Counted from the stretch's first letter, positions 43,708 through 53,032 are shown. The stretch is 64,000 nt of DNA from JABMQB01 sp963677475 (GCA_963677475.2 CAXXQD010000022.1:310001-374000), one strand, 5' to 3'. The notes: generated by a model not told the origin, from the letters alone. Program-made: numbers and translations.

Positions 43708-44754
43708 ATGACCAAAACTAAAAAAGTTGCAATTGTCCTTTTAAATTGGAACGGCAAAGACCTTCTTAAAAAATTCCTTCCTTCGGTAATTAAAAACAGT
43801 ACAGGGGAAAACCTTGAAATTATTGTTGCCGACAACGGCTCTACCGACGATTCCATTTCTTTTATGAAATCGGATTTTCCAAAAATTAAAGTCCTTGACT
43901 TAAAGGAGAATTATGGTTTTGCCAAAGGTTATAATGTTGCCTTAAAACAAGTGGAAGCAGATTACTATGTTTTGTTGAATTCGGATGTTGAAGTGACCAA
44001 AGGATGGATTGAACCCTGCATCCAAAGAATGGAGGAAAACGAAAATATTGTTGCTGTTCAGCCAAAAATATTAAGCTACGAACGCAAAGATTATTTTGAA
44101 TACGCCGGAGCAGCAGGTGGATTTATCGATAAATATGGTTACCCATTTTGTAGGGGACGGTTCCTGAATGTTGTTGAAAAAGATGAAGGCCAGTATAACG
44201 AAGCAACGCCAATTTTTTGGGCATCAGGGGCATGTATGTTTATTAAAGCCAAAGCTTTTAAAGAAGCCGATGGATTTGATGCTGATTTTTGGGCACATAT
44301 GGAAGAAATTGATTTATGCTGGCGATTGAAAAACAAAGGTTATTCCGTTTGGTACGAACCAAAATCGGTCATTTACCATCTTGGCGGAGGAACACTTTCA
44401 TACGATAGTCCGAAAAAAATATACCTAAATTTCAGGAACAACCTTTGGATGTTGTATAAAAACCTTCCGAAAGGGAAAGCATTTGTACGCTTTATTAAGC
44501 GCATGATCCTGGACGGGATCGCCGCCATCAAATTTTTGGTTGATCTTAACTTCAATGGATTTAATGCCGTGGTAAAAGCACATGGGGCATTCTATAGTCA
44601 ATTAAGGCAGCTTCGAAAACAAAGAAAACAATTGCGCATAAAAACTACACAAACCTTTCATAAAGAAATACTTAACAAAAGTATCATGTGGCGTTTTTTC
44701 ATCCTTCGAAAACGAAAATTCAGCGACCTTAACTTTAAAAAGTTTGGTTCTTAA
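43708..44754 (+). CDS. Family 2 glycosyltransferase
   Basis: 348 residues. GT-A motifs: VAIVLLNWNGKDLLKKFLPS, the nucleotide site VADNGSTDDSI, the metal-binding LNSDVEV and EEIDLCWRLKNKGY with the catalytic base. This is the rhamnosyltransferase-like branch. Residues 270-348 are basic and amphipathic (RFIKRMILDGIAAIKFLVDL) and may associate with the inner membrane. Sugar and acceptor unknown. It follows the unrecognised 43226 gene by 11 bases, probably in one transcript. Confidence 0.9.
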   Translation: MTKTKKVAIVLLNWNGKDLLKKFLPSVIKNSTGENLEIIVADNGSTDDSISFMKSDFPKIKVLDLKENYGFAKGYNVALKQVEADYYVLLNSDVEVTKGWIEPCIQRMEENENIVAVQPKILSYERKDYFEYAGAAGGFIDKYGYPFCRGRFLNVVEKDEGQYNEATPIFWASGACMFIKAKAFKEADGFDADFWAHMEEIDLCWRLKNKGYSVWYEPKSVIYHLGGGTLSYDSPKKIYLNFRNNLWMLYKNLPKGKAFVRFIKRMILDGIAAIKFLVDLNFNGFNAVVKAHGAFYSQLRQLRKQRKQLRIKTTQTFHKEILNKSIMWRFFILRKRKFSDLNFKKFGS

Positions 44755-44810
44755 TTGTCCTATAGAATATTAAATCATCCTTCGTTTTTTAGTTAGAAGA
44801 TCGATTTTTG

Positions 44811-44841
44811 TTGGTTTTTAACATTTTCAATTATACCTTTG
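44811..44841 (+). promoter_or_regulatory. Promoter of the TPP-controlled receptor gene
   Basis: TTGG (44811-44814), 19 bases, TACCTTTG (44834-44841). The start site falls a few bases before the riboswitch, as expected. Confidence 0.6.
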
Positions 44842-44854
44842 GCGCATTGTTTTA

Positions 44855-44934
44855 TGCAATGGGGTGTCCCGAAAAACCGGGACTGAGATTATACCCAAAG
44901 AACCTGATCCGGGTAATGCCGGCGTAGGGAGGGC
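44855..44934 (+). ncRNA. TPP (THI-box) riboswitch
   Basis: The conserved thiamin pyrophosphate aptamer is plain: GGGGTG..., CTGAGA at 44883-44888, ACCTGATC at 44902-44909, TAATGCC (44914-44920) and GCGTAGGGA (44922-44930), in the usual order with the P3 stem (GTCCCG/CGGGAC). It ends 53 bases before the receptor's ATG. No clear terminator follows, so control is more likely by translation of the receptor, repressing it when TPP is abundant. Confidence 0.95.
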
Positions 44935-44986
44935 GAAAAGGATATTTCCTACCTCATTGGTTATTATATTAACCAAATTATTCAAA

Positions 44987-47434
44987 ATGAAAAAGTTAAG
45001 TGTATTCATGGTTATGCTGTTCCTGGCTGCTTTGTCGTATGGTCAGTTTACCATTTCCGGAGAAATCACGGATGAAAAAGGGGCACCTCTTGCAGGTGCA
45101 AGTGTCGTTGTTAAAAACACCTATAATGGTGTATCTGCTGATGCAGAGGGCAAATTTACGTTTAAAAACCTCCAGCCGGGGATTTACAAATTGGTTATAT
45201 CTTTTATTGGATATGAAAAAGTGGTGGAAGAATTAGAACTTGAATCTGATCTAGATATCAATGTTCAAATGACACCCTCAAGCCTGCTTACTGAAGAAGT
45301 AATTATTGCTGCAACCAGGATTAAGGACAAAACACCAATGGCATACAGCACGGTTTCAGGTGAAGAACTGCAAAACAGTAACCTAGGGCAAGACATTCCT
45401 TACCTATTGGCATTAACACCTTCGTTTGTGGCGACCTCAGATGCCGGGGCTGGTGTGGGTTATACCAACTTTAGGATCAGGGGAACCGACCTGAACAGGA
45501 TCAACGTTTCGGTGGATGGTGTGCCAATTACCGAAGGGGAATCGCATGGGACCTGGTTTGTTGATTTACCAGACCTTGCCTCTTCAACCGAAAACATACA
45601 CGTACAACGTGGTGTTGGAACCTCGACCAATGGAGCCGGGGCATTTGGGGCAACCATCGATATTCAAACATTGGGATTAAAAAAGGATTCGTACGGGGAA
45701 TATACCACTTCCATGGGATCGTTTAGCACATTCAGGAATACCGTTTCAGCCGGATCAGGCTTGATTAAGGGAAAATTTACCCTGGATGCAAGAATTTCCA
45801 AAATTACTTCAGATGGATTTATTGACCGCGCAACCAGCGACCTCCAATCGTTTTATGTTGCCGGAAGCTATTATTCCGAGAAAACTATTATCAATGCAAC
45901 GGTATCCATCGGAATGGAAGAAACTTATCAGGCATGGAACGGTGTACCATCGGTGCGCTTAAACAATGATGAGGCAGGGATGCAGGAATATGCCGACAAT
46001 TGGCTTTACTCGCAAGATCAGGTTGACCGAATGAAGGAATCGGATAGCAGGACGTATAATTTATACACATATAACAACCAGGTTGACCACTATCAGCAAG
46101 ATTATTACAGGTTGCATTTTTCGCATAAATTCAACTCGTTTCTGTATGGAAATGCTACCATTCATTACAGATATGGCAGAGGTTATTATGAACAATACGA
46201 AGCTGGGGATAACTTATCTGAAGATTATCGTTTTGTTGATATAAATGGCGGTACTGATTACGATGAAGACACAGACCTTGTGCGAAGAAAATGGCTCGAT
46301 AACGATTTTTATGGAATCGTTTATTCATTAAACTACAATCAGGGAGCTAGCGATTTAATTATTGGTGGAGGCTACAATGTGTATGATGGAAGGCATTTCG
46401 GGAAATTATTGTGGGCTGAAAATATTGGGGATGAAGTTGCCAATTTTCAATGGTATTTCGGAACCGGCTTAAAAAAAGACTTTAATATCTATTCGAAATA
46501 TAATTTTACCCTAGCTAAAAACTTAAATTTCTATGCTGATTTGCAATATCGTTACATCAATTATAAAATTGATGGGATAGACGATGATTTTAGGGATATC
46601 ACACAAAAACATACGTTTAATTTCTTCAACCCTAAATTTGGGGTATTCTTTAAACCATCTGCAAATCAGGAATTGTATGCATCGTATGCAAGGGCAAACC
46701 GGGAACCCAATAGAGACAATTATACCGATGCCGATCCATCAAAACCAGCACCAACCTCAGAAACCCTGAATGATTTTGAGTTGGGATATACATTGAAAAA
46801 CACAACGTTTACTATTGGTGCCAATGCATATTTAATGAACTATAAAGATCAACTGATTTTAACAGGTGAAATAAACGATGTTGGAGGTGCTATAATGACC
46901 AATGTTGAAGACAGCTATCGCTCCGGAATTGAATTAATGGGTGGTATGAAAATCACCAACAAATGGCAATGGGACGTGAATGCGACCTTTAGTAAAAATA
47001 AGATCTCAGATTTTACGGAATATGTAGAAAATTGGGATAGTGGTAACTTGAACGTCAGTTCGCTTGGAAAAACAGATATTGCCCTGTCGCCAAACCTGAT
47101 TGCGAACAGCTTATTAAAATTTGAACCTGCCAAGAATCTTGTTTTCACACTTGTTTCAAGCTATGTGGGCGACCAATATATTGACAATACATCGAACGAA
47201 GACAGAAAATTGGATGCTTATTTGGTGAACAACCTAAATATTGATTATTCGTTCTCAAAAGGTAAGTTTAAAGAAATAGCCTTGCACTTTAAACTGAATA
47301 ATTTCCTGAACGAAGAGTATGAATCAACTGCCTGGGTATATTCATACATCACAGGTGGCACACGATATAAAATGGATGGTTTGTTCCCTCAAGCCGGAAT
47401 AAACTATTTATTTGGAATTGATTTTAAATTCTAA
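44987..47434 (+). CDS. TonB-dependent receptor, probable thiamin/TPP-related uptake
   Basis: 815 residues from the ATG at 44987. The frame stays open upstream but that part lies in the riboswitch. A signal peptide ends at SYGQ (residue 17). An N-terminal carboxypeptidase-regulatory-like domain (about 20-105: ISGEITDEKGAPLAGASVVV) precedes a plug (about 130-240: RIRGTDLNRINVSVDGVPITEG) and a 22-strand-type barrel ending in an aromatic residue (GIDFKF). Placed directly behind a TPP riboswitch, it is likely the outer-membrane porin-like uptake route for thiamin or a precursor, energised by TonB. It is alone on the transcript, so the inner-membrane carrier must be elsewhere. Terminator at 47446-47489. 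Confidence 0.92.
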   Translation: MKKLSVFMVMLFLAALSYGQFTISGEITDEKGAPLAGASVVVKNTYNGVSADAEGKFTFKNLQPGIYKLVISFIGYEKVVEELELESDLDINVQMTPSSLLTEEVIIAATRIKDKTPMAYSTVSGEELQNSNLGQDIPYLLALTPSFVATSDAGAGVGYTNFRIRGTDLNRINVSVDGVPITEGESHGTWFVDLPDLASSTENIHVQRGVGTSTNGAGAFGATIDIQTLGLKKDSYGEYTTSMGSFSTFRNTVSAGSGLIKGKFTLDARISKITSDGFIDRATSDLQSFYVAGSYYSEKTIINATVSIGMEETYQAWNGVPSVRLNNDEAGMQEYADNWLYSQDQVDRMKESDSRTYNLYTYNNQVDHYQQDYYRLHFSHKFNSFLYGNATIHYRYGRGYYEQYEAGDNLSEDYRFVDINGGTDYDEDTDLVRRKWLDNDFYGIVYSLNYNQGASDLIIGGGYNVYDGRHFGKLLWAENIGDEVANFQWYFGTGLKKDFNIYSKYNFTLAKNLNFYADLQYRYINYKIDGIDDDFRDITQKHTFNFFNPKFGVFFKPSANQELYASYARANREPNRDNYTDADPSKPAPTSETLNDFELGYTLKNTTFTIGANAYLMNYKDQLILTGEINDVGGAIMTNVEDSYRSGIELMGGMKITNKWQWDVNATFSKNKISDFTEYVENWDSGNLNVSSLGKTDIALSPNLIANSLLKFEPAKNLVFTLVSSYVGDQYIDNTSNEDRKLDAYLVNNLNIDYSFSKGKFKEIALHFKLNNFLNEEYESTAWVYSYITGGTRYKMDGLFPQAGINYLFGIDFKF

Positions 47435-47445
47435 AAAAGGTCAGA

Positions 47446-47489
47446 ACAGGTGGTTATGCTAAACGATGTTATAATCACCTGTTTTTTTA
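47446..47489 (+). terminator. Terminator of the receptor gene
   Basis: ACAGGTGGTTAT (47446-47457) pairs with ATAATCACCTGT (47471-47482; one G-U) and is followed by seven T. It ends 4 bases before the stop of the convergent lipoprotein gene. Confidence 0.75.
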
Positions 47490-47492
47490 TTG

Positions 47493-48242
47493 CTAAATAT
47501 CCAAAACTGAGTTAAATCGTACACTTGCCCCTTTTGTTTGAAAAAGGGCAGTCCAAAGGCGTTCCGAGAAGTTTATCTTTTCATCGTTTTCGTTATCCCT
47601 TGACGTAACAACAAAAATTTCAATTTCGCTAATGTCTGGCATTGCGGGTCCATTTATTGCTAGTTCTTGCAATACTTTTTCAGGTTGTGTTAGCATTTTT
47701 TCAATATCCGTTTTCCAGCCTTGCGTATAAAAACTGAACAAGTTACTATTCTCAAGCATATCAGAATAGATGATTAATACTTTGCGGTCTCCCTGGGTCC
47801 TTTTTAGTTTTATTAATTCACGAACCGTTTTCTGGTATATTTTAGATTCACTGGTTCCCCAGGATGTGGTTTCAAATGTACTCTCGAAAATCTCTTGTAG
47901 ATCTGCATAAAATTTCAGCACTTCATCTCTTCTGATCAAGGGGTTTTGCCCGAGCAATCCTCCTTGTGCAGTAGCAATACTCGCTTTTTGGGATTTCGAA
48001 TCGGAAACATCGTTTATTAAGGATACGCGTACTTCGCCACCCGAGAAACCACCTTGTTCTTTATCAAGGTCCATTAATTTCAGGATCGAATTGATATTTT
48101 CGGAGTCAAAATTTTCCGTATTGAACTTTTCGTCTGTTATATCCAATAAAAAAGTAATATTGGTTGTGCTTGCTTTTTCTTCTTTGCATGATGAGAATAT
48201 TAACATGCTCAGAAAGACAATACAAATTCCTGCTTTTGTCAT
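47493..48242 (-). CDS. Lipoprotein with a von Willebrand A-like fold, unknown function
   Basis: 249 residues. A lipobox (LIFSSC, Cys19) follows a short signal peptide. The mature part begins ITFLLDITDEKF, like the first strand and a degenerate metal site of a vWA domain; a later VLIIYSDMLENS matches the second metal strand, and EIEIFVVTSRDN a third. The full MIDAS DxSxS is not present (DITDE instead), so metal binding is doubtful. It lies 2 bases after the large coiled-coil membrane gene and is surely co-transcribed. I know no family with this exact pair. Attachment to the inner or outer membrane through the lipid is expected. Confidence 0.75.
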   Translation of the reverse strand: MTKAGICIVFLSMLIFSSCKEEKASTTNITFLLDITDEKFNTENFDSENINSILKLMDLDKEQGGFSGGEVRVSLINDVSDSKSQKASIATAQGGLLGQNPLIRRDEVLKFYADLQEIFESTFETTSWGTSESKIYQKTVRELIKLKRTQGDRKVLIIYSDMLENSNLFSFYTQGWKTDIEKMLTQPEKVLQELAINGPAMPDISEIEIFVVTSRDNENDEKINFSERLWTALFQTKGASVRFNSVLDI

Positions 48243-48244
48243 GT

Positions 48245-49540
48245 TTATGCTTTTTGTGGATTTGTCCCTATTTCTTCCAATTGATCGAAATAACTCTTAA
48301 GGTTATTTACAGGCTGCGACCATGCCGAGGGTTGTTTATGGTTGTTCCTGTAGGTAAGGTTGGTATCGCGATAATGGAATACGGCTTCTTTAAAATAATT
48401 GTTTAATTTTCTTTCCAGTCCCTGCAAACATGCCAGGGTTTTGTTATAATCTCCGGCAATTTCTGTTTGTTTTGTTCGAAGCTCAGAGAGCCGGTTTTTT
48501 AAACCTTCAGTTAGTAGCGTATACTCTTCCTGGATTTCTTTTCTCCGTTGGTCGAAGTTTTCTTTTTCTTGTGTTCGTTTTGTATTGGCTTCGAGTTGTA
48601 TTTTTAAATAGGCTTCCTCTTCCTTATTGAATTTATGGTACACTTCAGTAAACTCAATGCTTTCGTCGTGGGCAAAAAACGATGCAATTGTTCCTACCAG
48701 GAACAGGATAATCCCAATAACAAAAAATGTCCATTGGTCATGTATTAGTTCAGCATCTGGAGCACCCAGTTCTGCAATATAATTTGTTCTCAAAACCGAC
48801 GTGAGGTAACTGATGGAAACAACCACCAAAACAAGAAGTATGATTAGGAAAGGGTAAATCTTTCGTTCTTTCACTTGTTTTAAAATTTTACCAGCAGCAT
48901 GTGCCAGAAAAGGCAAGGTTATTACAAGTACCCCCGACATAATAAGTGTTAAAAGCGGTGTTTCACGAAACGATAAAAACACCTGGTTGTTTAACGGAAA
49001 TTCGGCGATCCCGATTGCAAATAGTAGGAAAATGTACGCCCAATACGGTTTAAAATGAATGTTCAATTCCTGCCTGTTGTGCTTTTGGGTAACCTCATCC
49101 CATCTTTTCGTGATTTTATCGAAACGTTGTTTCGCCCCTAAATGATGGGGTGAATTTTCAATGTCTTTTATGGTATCCAGATGGTTTTCGTTCAGTTCTG
49201 CAAGCTTTCGTGTTTTGTTTTCTTCTGCCTGTTTAATCTGTTTTTCAATCTTTTCATCATCCAGATTGTCCAATTCATTAATTACAGGCATATAATTCCG
49301 CACAAATGAATCGTCTAAAACCTGTTTGCCATTTTGGTACAAATCTTCAATATCAGCCTGGTATTTACTTTCTATTTCATGTTCAAATGGAGTTACAAAC
49401 TGGTCATCAACCGAAGGCAGGTTTCTTTTACCATCTTCTTCCCCTTTGGTCCTGCTGTTTTCCATTCGCAAACGATGAGAGTCAACCACTTTTTTCTCCA
49501 ACTCGTGTTGGTACTTTGATAGAAATTCTTCTGCTTCCAT
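48245..49540 (-). CDS. Multi-span membrane protein with coiled-coil arms, unknown function
   Basis: 431 residues. An N-terminal 160-residue charged helical arm (MEAEEFLSKYQHELEKKVVD..., NLDDEKIEKQIKQAEENKTRKL) precedes four membrane helices (about 168-185, 197-218, 227-250 and 265-290), then a second long coiled coil (about 310-410, AYLKIQLEANTKRTQEKENF). Both arms would lie on the same side. A His before an Ala-Ala-Gly in helix two (FLAHAAGK) and FFAHDES after helix four stand out. No family recognised. It is upstream of, and almost touching, the vWA-like lipoprotein, suggesting a two-part envelope complex. Confidence 0.75.
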   Translation of the reverse strand: MEAEEFLSKYQHELEKKVVDSHRLRMENSRTKGEEDGKRNLPSVDDQFVTPFEHEIESKYQADIEDLYQNGKQVLDDSFVRNYMPVINELDNLDDEKIEKQIKQAEENKTRKLAELNENHLDTIKDIENSPHHLGAKQRFDKITKRWDEVTQKHNRQELNIHFKPYWAYIFLLFAIGIAEFPLNNQVFLSFRETPLLTLIMSGVLVITLPFLAHAAGKILKQVKERKIYPFLIILLVLVVVSISYLTSVLRTNYIAELGAPDAELIHDQWTFFVIGIILFLVGTIASFFAHDESIEFTEVYHKFNKEEEAYLKIQLEANTKRTQEKENFDQRRKEIQEEYTLLTEGLKNRLSELRTKQTEIAGDYNKTLACLQGLERKLNNYFKEAVFHYRDTNLTYRNNHKQPSAWSQPVNNLKSYFDQLEEIGTNPQKA

Positions 49541-49790
49541 GGTTTTAAAATTAGGTGTGTGGTATATTTTCTGTATTCAAAAAAACGGTGATTGCAACCA
49601 AAAAGTATATAATTAAGCGAAATGTACCTAGTTAATTCGTTCATTTAGGCTATTTTAGCGGTCAATGGCTATTTATGGAAGATGAAATTTCTTTTTAATG
49701 GAAAATTGAAAAAGGAGTTGATTAAACGAGTTGGGCTTAGCAGTAGTCTAAATCTCTACCCAAAAGAAATAGCCAATATAAATCGTAATT

Positions 49791-50219
49791 ATGGCAAGTA
49801 GGATAAATACATTCATTCAAAACCAAATATCCAATTATAGGTTGAATAATTCGTTACTTGGCGAATGGAAGGTATTTGAATTTTATTTTGATTCGAAAAA
49901 TATCCTTCATCATGTAGAAAAAGACCAATTGGAAAGCGAGGGCAATTTTTGGAACATATCATTTTTGGAACTTGGGATTCTCAAAATGAATGTGATGCTT
50001 CCTGCACAATCAGTAAAAGGAGTAAATGCCAACAAATGGTCGAGGAAAAGAAACTATATCACCCTGTTTGATGGGAATTGCCCGGATGATTCAAATACAT
50101 TTCAATACGCGATAGATAACGGGGTATTAAAATTGTTAAAAAAAGAAGACAGTGGAAGGATTGAAATTTTTGCATTTTTTGAGCGGGTGGACAGCAAAAA
50201 AAAGGAGGCAACAAAATGA
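49791..50219 (+). CDS. Unknown 142-residue protein, lipocalin-like by pattern
   Basis: No family recognised with confidence. The N-terminus is helical and charged, then LNNSLLGEWKVFEFYFDSKN starts a series of beta strands (FWNISFLELGILKMNVML, KWSRKRNYITLFDGN, VLKLLKKEDSGRIEIFAFFER) resembling a small lipocalin-like barrel with the G-x-W signature. No signal peptide. It is in a short plus-strand island between the vWA pair and uraA, and the last codons hold the uraA terminator. A 39-codon open frame just upstream (49682-49801) overlaps its start and is probably not a gene. Confidence 0.65.
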   Translation: MASRINTFIQNQISNYRLNNSLLGEWKVFEFYFDSKNILHHVEKDQLESEGNFWNISFLELGILKMNVMLPAQSVKGVNANKWSRKRNYITLFDGNCPDDSNTFQYAIDNGVLKLLKKEDSGRIEIFAFFERVDSKKKEATK

Positions 50220-50226
50220 TGCCTCC
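50196..50226 (-). terminator. Terminator of uraA, inside the end of the opposite gene
   Basis: On the minus strand GGAGGC (50226-50221) and GCCTCC (50209-50204) form a stem with an 11-base loop followed by eight T (50203-50196). It starts 20 bases past the uraA stop and overlaps the last codons of the convergent plus-strand gene. Confidence 0.85.
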
Positions 50227-50246
50227 ACAAATATCCTGAACGGTTT

Positions 50247-51443
50247 TTATTTCTTCGGTATAACTAGGTTCAATATCACGCCAACCACTGCTCCAAGTCC
50301 GATACCTGCCAATGAGAAGTTTCCCCATTGAATTACAGCACCTCCAATCCCAACTGTTAAAATAACAGCTACAATTACCTGACTGCGAATTTCCGAAAAA
50401 TTGGTTTTAGAATCGACCAGAGACTTGATGCCAACTGATGCGATCAATCCGAACAACAATAACATTATGCCGCCCAGAATTGCCGGGGGGATCGTTTTTA
50501 ACAACCCATTTATTTTCCCGACAAGTGAAAAAACGATAGCCGTTAATGCTGAAATCCTTAATATAAAGGGATTGGTTACTTTTGTTAAAGAAATTGCACC
50601 TGTAACCTCTGAATAGGTTGTGTTTGGAACACCCCCTAATGATCCCGCCAATGCAGTGGCAATTCCATCGCCCAACAAAGTTCTGTGGAGTCCTGGTTTT
50701 TCAACAAAGTTTTTTTCGCAAACACCCCCAATGGCATACATATCCCCAACATGCTCAATTATGGGTGCAATGGCGACTGGGGCCATATAAAGTATAGCAT
50801 TCCAACTGAATTTTGGTGCCGTAAAGTTTGGTAACGAAAGCCATGCGGCTTCCGATATGGGTGTAAAATCAACTTTTCCCCAAATCAGTGCAACAATATA
50901 TCCAACAAAAATTGCAACAAAAATGGGAACCAGTTTGATTAAGCCCTTTGTGAAAACCACTACAATTATTGCTGTAAGCAAAGTAATAACAGCAATAGTC
51001 CAATCGTTTTTAGCCATGTCGACTGCAACTGAAGCGAGCGATAACCCGATAATCATAATTACGGGCCCAACTACAATTGGGGGAAAAATCCTTTGGATAA
51101 AACCTAAACCCCGTGCCTTAACAATTGCCGAAACAATGCCATAAATAACCCCAACAGCAATAATTCCTGATAATGTTCCTGGTAGGCCATATAACCTGGT
51201 CGCTTCCAGAACCGGGGCAATAAATGCAAAACTACTGCCTAAAAATACAGGAACCATTCCCTTGGTAATCAAATGAAATATTAAAGTTCCGATGCCTGCA
51301 GTGAATAAGGCAACTGCAGGATCAATTCCAACAAGCAATGGCACCAACACCGTTGCACCGAAAGCAACAAATAAAAACTGAATTCCTAATATGGTATTCC
51401 TCGCTGAGAGTTGTTCTGTGGTTTTTCGAAAGTTTAGTTTCAT
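50247..51443 (-). CDS. uraA: Uracil:H+ symporter of the NCS2 (UraA) family
   Basis: 398 residues with about 12-14 membrane helices. Typical nucleobase-transporter features are the N-terminal LGIQFLFVAFGATVLVPLLVG, GSSFAFIAPV, the middle APVAIAPIIEHVGDMYAIGG and PNTTYSEVTGAISLTKV (both near the substrate site), and the C-terminal GGIMLLLFGLIASVGI. It imports uracil (or a related base) across the inner membrane. It is 34 bases upstream of nothing on the same strand apart from the hydrolase gene before it. The Glu in IEHVGD is the expected proton site. Confidence 0.9.
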   Translation of the reverse strand: MKLNFRKTTEQLSARNTILGIQFLFVAFGATVLVPLLVGIDPAVALFTAGIGTLIFHLITKGMVPVFLGSSFAFIAPVLEATRLYGLPGTLSGIIAVGVIYGIVSAIVKARGLGFIQRIFPPIVVGPVIMIIGLSLASVAVDMAKNDWTIAVITLLTAIIVVVFTKGLIKLVPIFVAIFVGYIVALIWGKVDFTPISEAAWLSLPNFTAPKFSWNAILYMAPVAIAPIIEHVGDMYAIGGVCEKNFVEKPGLHRTLLGDGIATALAGSLGGVPNTTYSEVTGAISLTKVTNPFILRISALTAIVFSLVGKINGLLKTIPPAILGGIMLLLFGLIASVGIKSLVDSKTNFSEIRSQVIVAVILTVGIGGAVIQWGNFSLAGIGLGAVVGVILNLVIPKK

Positions 51444-51476
51444 ACGGTTTACTTTATGGTTTGTTACTATTCTTTA

Positions 51477-52265
51477 TTAATCGGACAATTGAAGCAGAAA
51501 ATTAAGGCTTTGTTTATTAAATTCTTCTGATTTTTCAATGTTGCAAACATGCCCACATCTCTGTAATACCTGAAAATGTATAAATTTAAATTTCTCCGAA
51601 TAGCTAATAGAGTCTTTTAAAAATGCAAAGTCTTCACTTCCCATGATCATGAGTGTTGGTTTGTATATCGGAAGGTTAAAATAGGAGTCTAATTTATACT
51701 TAAGTTCAGCCAGCAAGCCGAGCCAAACCTTAAATGCTTCATGTTTAATTCCTGCTGCTTCCCTTACAAAGAGCCTCCGAGCAACCTTGTGGTTTTCATA
51801 GGGCATCAATATCCATGCAACTAGTTGATATAGTTTGTGATAAGGAATAAAACTCGATAAAAAAACGCCACTCTTGAACAGCAAATGGGTACGTCGGTTA
51901 AGTTTCATTATTCCTCCTCCAATAACAATCGATTTTATCAGCGAAGGCCTTAGGTCTTCAATAACGCGGATAATAATCGATCCCATTGAAATACCTAAAA
52001 AATGTGCTTCCACAATTCCTAGTTTATCAAGCAGGTTGACAACATTGTGGGCAATTTCATCAAACGTAATCTTGTTGTCTTTTGTAAGTTCTAGGTCTTT
52101 TGAATTGCCATGGTCCTGTAGGTCGGGCAGCAGAAGGTTAAAGTGCTTTCGGAATGCGGCAATTTGCCTGGTAAAGGTTTTTGAGCTTCCTCCAGCTCCG
52201 TGTATAAATACAATCCAATCTTTATGTTCTGGTTTTGTATGTTTTTCGTAGCTTAAAATTTTCAT
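51477..52265 (-). CDS. Alpha/beta hydrolase
   Basis: 262 residues. It has the oxyanion segment WIVFIHGAGGSSKTF, the nucleophile elbow FLGISMGSIII (Ser in G-x-S-x-G) and a C-terminal catalytic His in RCGHVCNIEKSEEF. The Asp is in LMIMGSEDFAF. No signal peptide, so probably cytoplasmic. The substrate is unknown; the family covers esterases, lactonases and others. It ends 34 bases before uraA on the same strand and may be co-transcribed. Confidence 0.9.
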   Translation of the reverse strand: MKILSYEKHTKPEHKDWIVFIHGAGGSSKTFTRQIAAFRKHFNLLLPDLQDHGNSKDLELTKDNKITFDEIAHNVVNLLDKLGIVEAHFLGISMGSIIIRVIEDLRPSLIKSIVIGGGIMKLNRRTHLLFKSGVFLSSFIPYHKLYQLVAWILMPYENHKVARRLFVREAAGIKHEAFKVWLGLLAELKYKLDSYFNLPIYKPTLMIMGSEDFAFLKDSISYSEKFKFIHFQVLQRCGHVCNIEKSEEFNKQSLNFLLQLSD

Positions 52266-52485
52266 TCAAACAATTTAAGAACCTAAAAATAGGAATATAC
52301 TTAAGACCTTCAAGCTATCGGAGAGAAGTATTTTAGCATTTCAATCCTTGCCTTGGTTACCCATTGGATTTTTTAATAAATGCGGTCGAATATTTTTATT
52401 TTTTTGGTTAAAACAGATGCTTCAAAAGGACAAATAAAATTAATAGAATAAAGGATGCTTATTTCACGTATCGTATGTTTTGGGA

Positions 52486-52517
52486 TAAAAAAAACTGCCC
52501 TAAATATTTAGAACAGT
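52486..52517 (-). terminator. Terminator of the small HTH gene
   Basis: On the minus strand ACTGTTCTAAA and TTTAGGGCAGT pair (two G-U pairs, two-base loop; 52517-52494), followed by seven T. It lies 25 bases past the stop. Confidence 0.75.
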
Positions 52518-52541
52518 TTAATAAGTATATAAATTATTTTT

Positions 52542-52796
52542 TCATACAGCTTCTTGCTGTAAAATTTCTTCTGCCCTGGTCAGAATTGCAGTGTCGTCAA
52601 TAAGCACGATACCACCATTTGGCCCTGGTTCCATGTGTATCCCGACAGTTGATCCTTGTTCGTAATTTGCGCCCCCAAAATAATTCCTGATAGTTTCCTC
52701 TGATACATCAAATTCATCCGCAATTTTTTTAATGGAACCATCAGGTAAACTGTCTTTGATTTTACGAAGTTCATTAAAGGTCATCTTTCTCTCCAT
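52542..52796 (-). CDS. Small helix-turn-helix DNA-binding protein
   Basis: 84 residues. Residues about 15-45 form a helix-turn-helix (GSIKKIADEFDVSEETIRNYFGG). The second half (STVGIHMEPGPNGGIVLIDDTAILTRAEEIL) has a small beta pair and an acidic helix, ending in EEILQQ. This layout is common in uncharacterised Bacteroidota regulators of about 80 residues. The gene is monocistronic, between the hydrolase and the GH3 enzyme, with a strong terminator and an AT-rich upstream region. Targets unknown. Confidence 0.8.
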   Translation of the reverse strand: MERKMTFNELRKIKDSLPDGSIKKIADEFDVSEETIRNYFGGANYEQGSTVGIHMEPGPNGGIVLIDDTAILTRAEEILQQEAV

Positions 52797-53032
52797 AACA
52801 TGTAATTTTATATGATTATTCTAAAAAATATCTATTTCACTATAAAAATATAATTAATAATTAAATAACATCACGATTACTTTTATGTTATAAAAAATTT
52901 GCAAGCTTTTTTTTAGAAAACCCGAAGTTTTTTGTGAAAGAACATAATCCCAAAAGCAGCGAAAAAGAGGATTTGGAGGCTTCTCGTTTTTTTGATTTAT
53001 AACTCTAGTCCGATACGTTTATTTAACATTTT

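Noticed and set aside
44864..44986. Upstream extension of the TonB receptor reading frame
   Set aside because: It covers the TPP riboswitch, and the signal peptide starts at the ATG on 44987.
49682..49801. 39-codon open frame before the 142-residue gene
   Set aside because: No start signal, no homology I recognise and overlap with the next start. It could be real but I cannot support it.
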